From positions 44,217,475 through 44,281,474 of the forward strand of contig NC_092862.1 in NCBI RefSeq assembly GCF_032062135.1: DNA of 64,000 bases, written 5' to 3'. The stretch comes from Pyxicephalus adspersus (taxonomy: Eukaryota > Chordata > Amphibia > Anura > Pyxicephalidae). Made by a program: the position numbers and the translations under genes. The notes under the pieces are model-generated. The model ran no database searches. It saw nothing but the letters and a program-made list of their open reading frames with translations, and had not been told where the DNA came from. Shown here piece by piece: positions 39,231 through 52,900 of this stretch (its first letter is position 1; each line of letters opens with the position of its first letter).

Positions 39231-41796
39231 AATGTAAAGGGGGACGGAATAACAAAGCTAACTGCAGATGGAACTGCCAATCTTACCAACATTTACATGA
39301 ATCTAAATTTCTCTAAATTTTATTCATTACACATTTAAAATTGTATTATTTTTTTTACAAAAAGAACAAACAGATTCAATGAGAGAAAGTCAAAGAGTAA
39401 GTGGTTGTTCATGTTACAGAACTTTTCAAATGTTTTTGTCTTTATCAAAGATCTTGCATTATGTTTCTATATTGGTAGTCATGCTCTTGATAAACATTTT
39501 AATCATGCATTATAATACAGTAGAACAAACAAAACATTTCTTCCAATCTATAGTTATGTACATTTAACACCTTGTGTACTAATTAGAACATAATGAAATC
39601 CAATACACATCCAATGCAAGAGAATACATTGATATCAATAATTATTAAATCATTTTATCTCTAAACTGGAATAGAAAGCTGGGAACTGAACAAATGTAAT
39701 AGCAAATTACACATTACAGAATTGCTCCCTGAGTATGCCTACAGATGGAAGATGGCCTAGATACAAAAATCCTAATAAATGAAAATGCAATAATATTGCT
39801 AGAGCAAACTGAAAAGTCTCTGATTATATTGGTTACATAAAACACATGTAGTTCAGGGAGATTTAGGGAGCCTTAGGCATTACTAAGATTTAACTCAATT
39901 AGCTTTCTGTGCCTGAGACTTAAATACAGTGACCCATCTTAAAGGACAAATTAAGGGGCCACACAAAGAAGAACTCTCTGTAACTGAGGTTAAGCATTTC
40001 GGTATAAGGCTGCCATTAAGGTATGAGGAAGAAATATTAAAAAGGAAAAAAGTGGTTTGGGCATTAAACTGTTCATTTCTTTTCACAATCTGCCTTTATT
40101 GTTTGCAGTAAACCAGTTTCTTCACCGCATGGTGTTGACAATGCTGCTTTGCTTTCTGGATGACATTTGTGTCTATCAAGACATAGACCCATTGAATTAA
40201 AATTAAGTTGTGAAAAAATCTGTAGTATTACCCAAAGCACAGAAATGATCAAGATACTGTCATAGCATTCCACAAAAAAGTACTGCAAAGATGTATAATG
40301 ATTATGCAATTAAAATGTGTTTGAAACCAAAATGATACCGTTTTATATGTTGTATGTGGCTGAATGCCCTTGCCAAAATAGCAACATATACTTACCTTTC
40401 CTTCCTCCAGGAGAAAAGTGACTCTATCTGTATGACACACAAGTAATACATAGCCATGTGTAAAATGCAGCCCCCAACTGTGAGTTTACACAGGGTTCTT
40501 CTATTGTTTCTGATGGTTGGACAGATGAGCGTGGAAACAAAACCTGGTGGGGCCGTAGGCCAATATAACCCCATTGTTTTTAGAAATCAATGAGTGTTTT
40601 TAGCATTTAAAAGACTAGATTTCTATACATGTTTTGCAATAAAAAATGAGCCCATATTTGCCTCCTACATATAAAGATCTTGCATTCTGATTGTATATGG
40701 CCCAATCTCTTATTTAAATGAGAATCTGCCAGACAGGATCTGTCTTACTGAAAAGAAAATACAGTCTTTATGTGAAACATAACGTTGATTGTAGAATGAA
40801 ACAATGAGATCAGGCTTTCTCAGTTTTAGGTCATCAGAACAAGTATTTTTTTTTATTTATAAAAAGAAAAAAATTTTTTTTTCTACTCAAAATAATAATG
40901 TATTTTTGTATTTCTGACATTGGTTGTAAAATGTGGATGTTAATGAAAGGTCCACTTTAATCCTTGCCTCTGGGGCTGGTAACAATTCATGACAAGCTCT
41001 CTGCTGACATTTTGACTTGCTTAGCTGTTGCTATTTTCAGAAATAGAGATTTTAGAGCATTGATCATGCCTTCTTACAAGAAAATTGATATATAAGAAAT
41101 TCAAGGTGCAAAGACTTGTTAACATCACTCATTATTAAAATAATGAAACTGTAAGAGGTGGTAGCTGTACAGGATAATAATCAGTGTACATTTATCATTA
41201 AAACTAAATGATTTTTTTTTTTTTGCTTAAACCATTAGACTCACGGTGCTGTCTTCTCTGCTTCATTATTGCAGATGTATTTACAAGCAAACTTTGGTAT
41301 TGTTTACTATGAGGTAAGATGTGTGTGATCATAAACAAAAAACAACTGATGAAGCATGTTCTTGATCAATAGAAGATTCAGTCTATCTTTTTGCATACAT
41401 CAGTTACCCAAAGGAGTAAATACATCAGCATCACATGGATTATGGGAAAAGCATTGCCTATAATAGTGAAGTCGTACTAAATGCCTGGGGTGCCATGGAG
41501 GTGCAAGGCTTTTTAATTTATTTTTGTCTTCAGCTTTCAATGGACAAGGAGAACCAAGCATGATGTGCGAACCCCTAATTCAGCGCAAAGTATGTAAAGT
41601 AAAGATGGCATCTTTTGACCTAGCAAAAGCAATGCTCACTGGCACTCATAATGTATATAGATCAGTGTTTCTCACCTTTTAAATGTGGGGGAACCTCCTT
41701 GAAATACCTTTCAGGTCTTCATGGAACCCCTGCTAAAACTATTAAAACCACAACCCACAGTACATTAATGTGGTGGTCAGTAAAAAAAATGCATCT

Positions 41797-42447
41797 AGGT
41801 CAACACTCGCTAGATACTGGAAATCCACTTTGCCCCTGGGCATCATGGACTTATATGCTAGGATAAAAGAAGTTCAGTTATGGAACATTTTACAGCCAGA
41901 ATATATGATACATATGAAAAATTCACAGGAAATGTGGGCCCTTGGGACTCATATCTTTTGTCTGCCACTAATAGGTTCCATGTTTATAATCTTCAGTTAA
42001 GACATGGCAATGTATCTCCTCCTATTACCAATTAATGACCATATATTTGATTTGCACCCTACATTCTCCTTGTACCCTCTCCCTCTCCCCCTACCTTTTT
42101 CTTCTATTCCTTTTACTTCCTTTCGTTTCACCTAGAAATGTCATGTTTAGAGAACTGAATCGCTAGATATATTTACTGCTGTTTATATAGTAAGCTTATT
42201 GAAAGAACATCTCTGTTTTATTGCTACCTCTTAACCAGAAGGATTATATTGTGTTATACTGCTTTCTACTGAAACCTGTGATACACTGTAATTTTTTCAA
42301 GAGTCATATATTTTTTATATTCCTGGTTATTTAGTAAATTATTACTTTGTTTTTCTTGGCTACCTTCTTATACTTGTTGCTGTTGTTACTTTTTTTATTA
42401 TTTGGAAAAACTCAATAAAAATTTGTTCAGTTGTTCAAAAAAGAAAG
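41797..42447 (+). mobile_element. Truncated LINE (L1-like) inside the hAT MITE
   Basis: Ends with GGAAAAACTCAATAAAAATT and an A-rich stretch, the usual tail of L1/Tx1-type elements. It is flanked by AATGCATCT (41788-41796) and AATGCCTCT (42448-42456), matching at 8 of 9 bases. Frames are short and degenerate. Confidence 0.65.
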
Positions 42448-42459
42448 AATGCCTCTTAA

Positions 42460-42741
42460 GCCATGTACACACACTCAATATCTGTCATTAAAAACAAACT
42501 TTCAGGATTGTTTCTAATGACAACTGACTGAAAGGTAAATTACTGAAGTTCTGTTCTAGAAACAGGGGCAGGGAGAACGAGTGAGCGGCACCCCGCTGTG
42601 CTCTCCTCTTTTCACTTCCATTGGTGTTGTTCATCTTCTGTCAATCATGGATCCACCAGGATGGACAACCTCTGTACACATGTCAGATTCTCGCCCGACA
42701 ACTTGTGTTGGCTGAGAATCATCTGACTTGTGTACGTAGCC
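42460..42741. mobile_element. TTAA-flanked MITE, family 2
   Basis: After TTAA (42456-42459) it starts GCCATGTACACAC and ends CTTGTGTACGTAGC before TTAC. Interior phrases GAGCGGCACCCCGCTG and ATCATGGATCCACCAGGA recur in the copies at 50042 and 11829. Confidence 0.8.
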
Positions 42742-43299
42742 TTACACTGCTGGCAATTGGGAAGGCTGCCACCCTTACAGATAGCCAAAAAGAGCAGTCA
42801 CCTGAGAGTCACAAACTGCTCATTGCTCAAGGAACCAGCAAAAACTTCTGGAGGAACCCTGGTTAAGACACACTGATACACTGGTAATAAACATGGGCAC
42901 CATTAAGAACAACTGCAACAAAGCATCATTTGGTCTTCATAGCATTTCCCCCAAACATTGTACAAGGATCAGTCCAGCAGGCAGTCCAGCCATGACAAAG
43001 AATACTATGAGCTACACTTACTGGTTACTCTGTCTTTTATTTCTTTTTTCTGATATTATATTCTCTTATATGTATATTATGACCTTTGAAGTGTTTTTCA
43101 GGATATTTGGTTAAATCTTTTGGTATCAGTTTTGCTTTGACCTAAAAGGAAGGGTTATTTTCTAAGTTTGTTCAGCTTTCAAAAAGTAAATGACCAAGTA
43201 CAGTACCTAACCTCAGTACATAACCAAGCCAGCTGGCAAACATTTAAATTATAAATGCTGTTATAACAAAATATATACAATTAGCACATATCAGTTTAA

Positions 43300-43837
43300 A
43301 ATTTTTATTAATTGGAAAACTTATCAAATCAGTGTATCAGTTTATGGTAATTTTGGAAAATATTAACATGTAAAACCATATATATAGTAGGAGAAAGAAA
43401 CTAAATGTATTTAAATTGAAGTTTAGGAGCAGCGTTGTAGGACTGGGCAGCTTTAATAAATATGCTGTAACTATAAAATCTTTATTTTGTTTTATCCCAG
43501 TTTTTGATAATACAGTAGATAAAAGAAAAACAGTCTGCATTGTCTCCATTTTGAGTTTATTTTGATTAGTTCCAAGATTGTATAATCTATCACAGCCAAA
43601 CAGCATGTTCTCCCACAAGGATCCATTCCATTTGCAAATAACAGCGCTTCTAATTGAGGTAGTTGCAGTTCATATTGGCTTTAAATTTTAACAAACTGCA
43701 AATGAAGTGTAAAGAGTCCTTAATGTTCATTATCCATGCTCAGAACAAGTCCTTAATATGGGAAAAAGTCTGTGCAGCAGTTCTCAATAGATCCATATCG
43801 ATGAAAGTTCCCTGGAGAGTGATACGTGATTTAGCAG
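43300..43837 (-). other. LAMA3: LAMA3 presumed 3' UTR and poly(A) signals
   Basis: This is AT-rich sequence downstream of the stop. On the minus strand AATAAA occurs at 43556-43561, 43481-43486 and 43304-43309, any of which could end the transcript. The sequence alone does not show which is used. Confidence 0.4.
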
Positions 43838-43983
43838 TTACACTGCGGGACATCGGTTTAGGCTGATGGCACCATGAAGTTTTGGGATTTTACTGAGGTT
43901 AATATCTTTTTTATTGATTTTCAGGTTCTTCATACAGCCAGCAAAAGATCTTTTAACAGGAAGCCATGGCATTTCCAATGCAT
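43838..43983 (-). CDS. LAMA3: LAMA3 last coding exon: LG5 end and stop
   Basis: The acceptor is TCTACAG|AT and the stop is TAA at 43838-43840. It encodes DALEMPWLPVKRSFAGCMKNLKIN and ends SLNRCPAV, matching the alpha-3 ending with its final disulfide (GC-M-N and the C near the terminus). LG5 is complete. Confidence 0.96.
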
Positions 43984-46900
43984 CTGTAGACAGACAAAAT
44001 GATTTGTGAGAATGATATGAAATGAGGCCAGGCAAGTACAAAGGTGATGGTCAAGTATGTAGACTAAGAGCATACAATACAGCACTAATTACACTTATTA
44101 GGTTATAAACATGAGCATTTTTTTTAAAGAATGTATGCTCAGATGCTGAGTTAGACTAATCTCTTGAATGCATTAAGCCACAGCAAAGCCACAGGGCTTC
44201 AAGCATGCGGTCAACTGTTCCTATTTAACCAAATGGAAGGGGTAAGGACCATTTTGCGTATGCCTTTGCACATGGTTGCATTTGCAATTCAATGTGGTTA
44301 TTGCACCATTCCTGGAAGTGACATTCTAAGGATGCAGATGTTTTTCCTTTTTTGGTGAAAGAACTGCACCACCGACAAGAATGCAAGTGGAACATGCGGA
44401 AACACATTGACCTGTAGTGTGGTGTGTTGCTCTTGGGTACATAGAAGCAGTTAGCTATGCTCCTGGGAGTGGTTGACTGCATGGTTTTATTTCACTTGTC
44501 TGAAAGGGGTCATAGAGCAGACATAAAAACCTACTGCTTGTTATTGCAAAATACATGACTGATTTTAGATTTTAAAACTATGTTACATTACAATATTACT
44601 TCTGTAAAAACAGAACAGGAATACCCTGTTAAGTATTAGCAACATAGATTCTGCCTCATATGCACTTTTCATTTCACTTTACAGACTGGTATTCAAACGT
44701 GGAAAAGAAAGAAAAAATTGTTGAATACTATCAATCCTATTAAAAAAAGGGTTCTTGTTTCCAAGTTAGTTTTCATAGAAATGGATTGCCATTATATTTG
44801 ACAGGAAGTTTCTGTCTCCCGGTGTATGAGCTGGCCTTTGTACTCTTGTACTCTTTGTGATTTCTACAATCCAGAACTCACTTTTACATCAGACTACAAA
44901 ATATACGATTCTAATTGGCTAGTATGGGTCACATAGGTTAAGATAAACCAAAATAGGGCTATATAGTATTTGAAAGGTTCAAACGTATTCAGTTTCCACA
45001 AAAACTTAGATTACGAGTATTTCAAAAAATTTGTTGTTAACTATTTATAGGGGTATTTTCATGTTCATTTGTATGTAATGAAACATTTGTAATACTACAA
45101 GCTCATAATGGCTACAGCTTTATGACGTGATCATGATGATTAAATGATCATTACCATCCACCATGCAATTACAGCAGAAATATGCCCAGAACCGTTGAAG
45201 CAGCTTGTGGCTTTTACCTCCCCAGTATCATTTTTGGCTTTAATTTTGCCCTCTATAATCTCTATAATCCTGCACAAGGGTAGGAGCAGGGTATTCTATT
45301 TTTTGGAACAGGTTGATTTGCATTACCTGGGACTCCTCCAATGTACAATGGAGCCTTGGTATTTGATTGCAGTGCAGAATTGGTCCCGGTCGTCTGCTTA
45401 GATTCATTGTCTACATAGAGATGAACAGCATTTTTCTTTTGACTCACTGAAAAATAAAGAGAAAATTAATGGTTACTTACTTCAACTCATAATGACTTAA
45501 TGCGCCACTCAGTATAAACCAAATGTGTAAAATGAAAGATAACTTAAGCACTGGAAAATACAACAATGTGTGCTATAAAATCCTAATGTCTGAGGGTTTT
45601 TACAGCTTTTGAATGCGTTTCTATGCTGGCTGAAATTTATTCTGCAGAACTAAATAGGCAGAAAAATCTAGAACAATGATAACTGGTAGTAACTGTCTGG
45701 CTTTCATGGCTTATGGAGGCTGTTCTAAATATTTTATATCAGTTCTTATGCCTATACTTTTAGTGTTTAATATCGATGCTGGCAAAAAATGCAATGTTAT
45801 TAGTCAATATTAGATTAAAGTCAGAAAAATGTGCTTGTCAATATAATCTTCATATACGTTACCTTCCCTGGTAATTAATTGCCTTCCCATTAACATACTA
45901 ATGATTTTTCGAAATAAATACCTAAATAAAACTTAAATAAATTGTTTCTATTGAAATACCTTATTTTAAACCCCATGAAAAAAAATCCCTTTTATGGTAT
46001 GGTTTCTGTGCGAAAATCATGGTGGATAGCCTATTAGAGAACCCTGTCGTAGTACTTATCTCAGGAGCCCTAAGCTTTAAAGCAAGACAGGTTGGTTAAC
46101 ACGTGGTTTAGATTTTTTGGGGGGTTTTGCTTTCTCCTACTGCAGTGATTTCTTGACAAAGTGAGAGAAATCACATATTGGTTAACACCAAAACATCATG
46201 TATCCCTGTCTGAAGATTTGATTATACCTCTTGTTTTAAGAACAATGCTAAGATTGGGGATTTTTCCTCACTTTTTTGCCTGATTTATTAAAGCTCCCAA
46301 GGGCTGGAGAGGAAACACTTTCATCAGTGAAGTTGGGTGATCCATTAAACCAGGTTTGTTGGATTACTCAGCTATACTGATGAAAGTGTATCGCCTCCAG
46401 ACTAGGAGAGCTTTAATAAATCAGGCCCTTTGTCTCAGTAACAATGGTCACCAGTACAAATATGGTGATGGATCTCTATATTGGTGACACAAAGAACAAT
46501 AACAAATTCACAGAAGGTCTCCCCCTTCATTAATTCATTCATAGCTTAGGAAACATGCCTTCACTGGCCTCTAACATGTTTATCCAAAAATACTAAAAAT
46601 GCTATAAATTTGACATACACGGAAACTGTTGTACTTGTACTCAAAAAATGTATGTTAAGCAAATCTTGTGATTCACACATGCATGGCAGGATGGTCACAT
46701 CAGTATTCACTGTTGCAGCTTTGCAGAATCTCATCTGCCTATTTAGTGGATAATGAATTAGTATTATCATACCGCTAACGCACTTTGCACTGAGTAGTAA
46801 AACAGAATTATCCATTTTTGAATAATTAACCATATCAAGCAATAAATACATACAGCTGTCTTCTTTGGTTTTTAGTGTCTGGCTTTTTTATCAAATACTG

Positions 46901-49900
46901 GTAGCTGGAATTATGTTCTCACCTGTGATAGTATGCCATTTTCCATTACACAGCACATCTGGAGGAGTAACCGAAGCTTTAAAAGTACCACCAACATTAT
47001 TCACAGACAAGGTTACCTAAAAAAACATAAGGGAATTAGTTGGACATAAACATTTTGCTTCTTTAGTAGCAGTTTGTTTGTTTTCAATTTACAGTATCAA
47101 AATTCGCTAGTTATTGGCTTTGGGATAGCGAAGTCCTGCAGTGTGAATACAATTTCACCTTTTTCATGTATGAGATATTTTTTGCCTTGATGCAAAAAAG
47201 GTTAATCCAGCAGGCAATAAGGAAATATTTTGAGATCATCGGAGTTCTAAGGAGATTTCCAAGGACTTCTCACTGAAAAGAGGGAAGGAGGCACTAGGCA
47301 GTGCACATGCCTCTCCTTCATTGGGGACACATTCCAGGATGGGCTGCGCTGTTAGAACATCTGTGACTGTCTTTCCCTCACTGTTCATAGATAGAAATTC
47401 ATCTAACTATGGCCCATCTGAGACAGCACTAGTAATTAGATTTGCACAATTCCCTTCTTACCTTCCCGCTGTCCATGTAAAGGCTCATTCTGTTGTCTGT
47501 TTTGTCTCCCAGATGTAATAATACAGTAGAAATGTCTTGTGGTCGAATTTCAAAACTTATTTCAAATTCAAGTCCCATGTCAAATGCATCATCTATAAGA
47601 AAAATGTTTGGTTTACTGTGGATAGCTCAGCTAGTGCAAATAGCTGATATTGTTAATGAGAAAATGTACCCACCTGCAACTATGTATCCTGCCTCTGGAG
47701 CAAAATACATTCCTGGTTCAAAAGAGCCTTCATAACATGGGATGACACCAACCGTGTGTGATGGTTTTCCTAAAGGAACATCATTTATCTTTGTATTTTT
47801 CAGGCAACCAGTAAAAGCTTTTTTGGGCATACCCTAAAATAAATGAAGATGATTAGGAAACATGTTTAATAGCTGTCCTCCCATTCCATGTTTTAAACTG
47901 CGGGACCATATTAATTCCAGGAGCTATTAACCTCCCTGGCGGTCTGACTAATAAGTATTTTTAAATGTCAAAACAGTACATTTAAAAATACTTATTTTAA
48001 ATTTCTCGCCTCCCAGCTGCACGGTCCAGCCCTCCAGCTGCACGTTTGCACCTAGGTGGCATCTGCGACCCCTGGCCTTCCGTCTTCAATGTTCACATGC
48101 CGGGGCGCAGATGCTGCATGGCATCTGTGTAGCTTGGGAATGCCCGGCCAGCATCACCAGGGAAAGCAGATGTTGGGCATCGGGGTTACCGCTTTTGGTA
48201 CTGAAAATTAACCCGGAGCCACACTCGGAAATACCACCAGGGAGGTTAATCAATCCATTTTAATCAATCCATTTTATATCACACATAATCCACCAGTATT
48301 TTCAAGCTCATAAAGCTGTGTGTGTGCATCTAATGAAAACCAGAACTGTTAAGGATATTTCTGTAGTAAGGGTTTACATACAATTAACTATCATTTATAC
48401 ATCAAAATATTATTATTTTACTATTTATTACTAAAGTACAGAAATATTTATTACCTGTATTTTAAGAGATGGAAGACCACCAAGGTAGAGTAATGTCATA
48501 TCTTCCAGACTTAACTGCTTGTTCATACTTCCTTTTCGAGCTTTCAGCCCATCAATGACAAGTCGTCCATTTAGACCGTCCCAGCTAAACACAACCTTAA
48601 AACATTCATGAGAAATAAGGTTAGAAAAAAATACTTATTTGTAATATTTAATGATATATTTCAATATAATAATATGTTTTTAAAAAAAATAATATTAAAA
48701 ACATGAATGCCAATATTCAACAATATTTAACAAATGTTCAAATTGTACAAGAACAGTTATGCTATCTAAAACAACTAGACATTTGTTAAATCATTGCTAT
48801 AATTGCTCATCTACTAAAATACATATTGCACTATTGCACAAAATGGCTATATTTAGAGAAAAAATAATTCTATTTGAAATCAAATACAACAGGAAAGAAC
48901 ATATTATTTTTCTTTCATTGGGCATGTTTTATTAAAGTTCTCCAAGGCTGGAAAGAATACACTTTCATCAGTGAAGCTGGGTGATCCAGCAAGCCTGAAA
49001 TGGATCTGGTCTAGGATTCAAAACCTTTGCTAGCAAATTACTTAAAGAAATCAATTCCAGGTTTGCTGGATCACCCAGGTTCACTGATGAAAGTGTATTA
49101 TTTCCAGCCTTGGAGGGATTTAGAAAAATCAGGACCAGTGCCTTTAGTTTGTGTGCACTAAAAAAATAAAGATGCCAAATCAGCAAAAGCTGCAAATGGG
49201 TAGTCAATGAGCTTAATAATAACTAGTTCCTTTGAATGTGTAAACATATCATCTACATCCCCCATTGTAAACAGCCTTGAGTCCTATTGACCAATCCTAT
49301 GGACAGGGTTCACAAGACCAAAGTGCAACCACTAACACACTAATTTTTTAAGAAGACATTTGTATCTGGCCAGATTTTACTAGATGATAATGTAAGTGCG
49401 CAAGATTTGTAATGCTAAACCCCAGGAACAGTGGAACAAATAACCCCATATGATATTGTACAGTCACAAGCAAATCAGAACATCAAATATGTTTACCATG
49501 AAAATTACATTTCACAACAAAATTCATGCTTTTTATTAAACCTACCAACATTTTCAGATACTTACAGTATGCCACTTCTTATCATTGTATTTGTCTTGGC
49601 TTCTTATTTTTATCTTGTTATCTTTTGTTCCCAAGGAAAACACAAAATGCCCCTTGGACATATGAAGAGCCAGGTAAGTGGATGCTTGTTTGTCAGTCAT
49701 TAGGAATATCAAGCCTGACGATTTCATAGCGCGTACCTCCAATGAAAAGTGTGACCTGCAAGACATGAACACAAATGATTAATGTCATAACATACCTGAA
49801 TGAATGCTACAGGTATTATTTCTACAGATTACTCATCCAGTGGGATTGGTGACACATGATGGTCCCAGAAAAGGACAAAAGTCAAGATGTGGGCAGCAAA

Positions 49901-52900
49901 TAACTGGAAATAACTGGATCATAGACTATTGCATAGTGTTTCTTCACTAATTTATTAAATGTTACACTGCTTACATTTAGTATTTTTATTATTATTTATT
50001 ATTTTCGGCAATGGTATCTATAAACCAAGAAAATGCAGTAAGGCTCTGTACACACGTACAATAATTGTCATTGGAAAGCATCTTTCACAATCCTTTCCAA
50101 CGACTATTGACTGCACGATGCATGAACAAACTCCATACATACAGCACCGTTCTGCTCTTTGGAGAGGGGAGGAGGAGAAGGACAGAGCGGCACCCCGCTG
50201 CCGCTTCACTCTCTCCCTTTTCACCTCCATTATGATCGTTTGTCGTTCATCATCCCTGGATCCACTAGGACGGTCGTTCGGACGATAGATGTTGAGCACT
50301 GTACACACGCAAAATTCTCGGACGATATCAACCCTGAGTCGATTATCAGATAAGAACCATTGTATGTGTGTACCTAACCTTACTCTGTCATATTACCATT
50401 GTGTCCTCAATAAAAAAGTCTTAGGGTTTTCCTTCTGGTACCACTTAATGGAATTGGCCCCTCATTAGACATTTAAATATAGGCCATCCAAGATATATGT
50501 ATTTGTGGCTTCTGTAACCAATCCTTCTATAAATAACAATGATATAGTGCATTGACCTTTGTCTCATTGAGTTTGTCTTGTGCTGGTATATTGAGCTGTT
50601 GCCTGAGGCCTCTCCCTATGTAAACACTTTGGAGCATTTATATAAAAGAAGAATCCTGTGGATCCCTATGAATGTGTTGCTTTTTAAACTAAACTGACTG
50701 TACTACTGAGTCCCTTTCAAAACGTTGTGATCAACCACACAATCATTTTTTAAAATTAATGCCAAGGCAATGAATGTGTTGCTATCTTTATTATTAAGCT
50801 GTTCATAAATTAGCAATCAGGCCAAAATAAAAATGAAGTCAATTAAGGCTACGTACACACGCGCAATAATTGTCGTTGGAAACAAATGATTAACAACCTA
50901 TAGTTCGATAATCATTAACAAAAAAGTGCACAACGACGCAGACAAATGAGGAATGTCCCAGGAAATGAAACACCGTCCTTGCGGATCCGTTTGGGCAACA
51001 ATTGTTCACTTTCTATTGTGTGTACTGTCGTTCAGTGATTGTGATGGTTCTGCAGTACACTTCCTCCCATACACGTCACTTCCTGCATCGTTTAAATGAA
51101 CGTAATCAGTGTATGTACATAACTGGTGGATTATATTTGAACAATTGTAGCGTTACAGCATGTACAGAATCATGCACTATACAACTGTTTAAAATTATTA
51201 AATAAATATATAAATAATCTGTTGTTAGTTGTTCGTTTTCTAACGACAATTATTGCACATGTGTACCTAGCCCAAGGCCTGTGCGGCTCAGAGTGGGAAT
51301 TTAGAGGCAGTATGTAGGCAAGTTAAAAAACTATATTGGCCAGATAGTAGAAATTGTAGATGTAGTCAAAAAAGGTAAGTCTGAAGTGAATGTTATGAAC
51401 CAGTAAGTTTAGTGTGGCTCAGAGTCAAAGTTCAAAGGCAGCATGTAAACAAGTGAGGGAACTATATTTTAGGAAACGTGAACAGTTTGTGTTGCTGTAT
51501 ACAGAAGAAATAAGGAACAGTCAGAATTTCAGAACTACAGAACAAACAATTGAACATTTGAACAATTGGACATTTGACTGACAATCTTTGTTAGTTCTTT
51601 GATTCTTTTATGGACCTCTGTAATACATAGAGTATATTACGTATGAGTGAGAAGCTAGGCATGATCATGTTGTTTCAAGATCAAATAAAAAGCTTCTGTT
51701 GTAGTTGTGCTCTTAAGAAAGACATTTTGCATCTTATATTTACAAGACAAAAGACAGATTTATCTTGTTCTCAGTAACACTCTTACCTCTCCTTTAAAAT
51801 CTGCTTGTTTAGATTATAGACCAAGTGACTTTCTGGAGAATCTCCAAACCTGAGGGATCCCAGGGATGATGTCAAGTTTCTATAAAAAGGACAGCTTTGC
51901 AGAGTCTTCTGAATGCTTTTTAAATTTGTGTCATACTGTTTTAGGAGACAAAAAGTAAATTTACTAACATATTTAGTATACCTGTCATACATACACAATG
52001 GTGATATTACATGAAACCTCAGCATGTTTTAAGTTATATAGGTTGCACATAAAGGGCAGTAAAGTAGTAGAGTATTCTCACTTTGCAAAGTGATACATAC
52101 ATTTCACCCTGTTCCACTTACTACATGGGTCCTAATAGGTTTAATCATTTTAGGCTAAATCTGTTTCAACCATTCAACATTTCCTCGTTGAACTATAAAT
52201 AACTATACATAGTATGTACATATTATTCTATACATAATATTATTATTATTATTACACAGTATTTATATAGCGCCATCATATTACACAGCGCTGTACATAG
52301 TCCATAGTCGTGTCACTAACTGTCCCTCAAAAGGAGCTCACAATCTATTGTCCCTATCATAGTCATATGTCATTAAGTCTAAGGGAGTTAGTCAATTGTT
52401 AGGGAGAAGCCAATTAACCTCACTGCATGTTTTTGGGATGTGGGAGGAAACCCACGCAGACAGGGGGAGAACCTGCAAACTCCATGCAGATAATGTCCTG
52501 GCTGGGGATCAAACCTGGGACCTAGCGCTGCAAAGGCCACCGTGCTGCCCGTACATACTATATTTATAGTATATATTCAAAGTACAGTGTGTTAAAACTT
52601 TTGTTAGAGGTGTAGTCAAGAAACTATAGACAATCCTATAAATATTGAATGACATAAGAAATTACATTACCATGCCAAAGTCATTAAGACTGAGACTTAA
52701 AGGCGTTTTCATTGCCTTTAAAATGAGAGGCAATGGGGCCTCGTCTGGCCTGCATGCACCTAATGACACTTTATTCTTCTCTGTGTTCACAGAAAGGTCC
52801 TGAACAGTGGGGAATAACGATGCTCTGAAAAAAATAAAAGTACAAGAAACCATTATTCCTGAGTTTAAATACTACAGCATTGAAAAAGTAATACTAAAGT

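Larger units (their letters stand above)
41663..42875. mobile_element. hAT-type MITE broken by two later insertions
   Basis: The left part (41663-41796) starts CAGTGTTTCTCACC and holds TGGAACCCCTGCTAAAA. The right part (42742-42875) holds CTCAAGGAACCAGC, GGAGGAACCCTGGTTAAGA and ends CACACTG. These are inverted ends of one element. A LINE fragment and a family 2 MITE lie between. Flanking 8-mers match weakly, so the outer target duplication has decayed. Confidence 0.75.

Noticed and set aside
45262..45326. Open frame continuing past the LAMA3 LG5 exon donor.
   Set aside because: The GTAATG donor at 45326 and the following exon restore LG5 homology; readthrough would lose the final disulfide.
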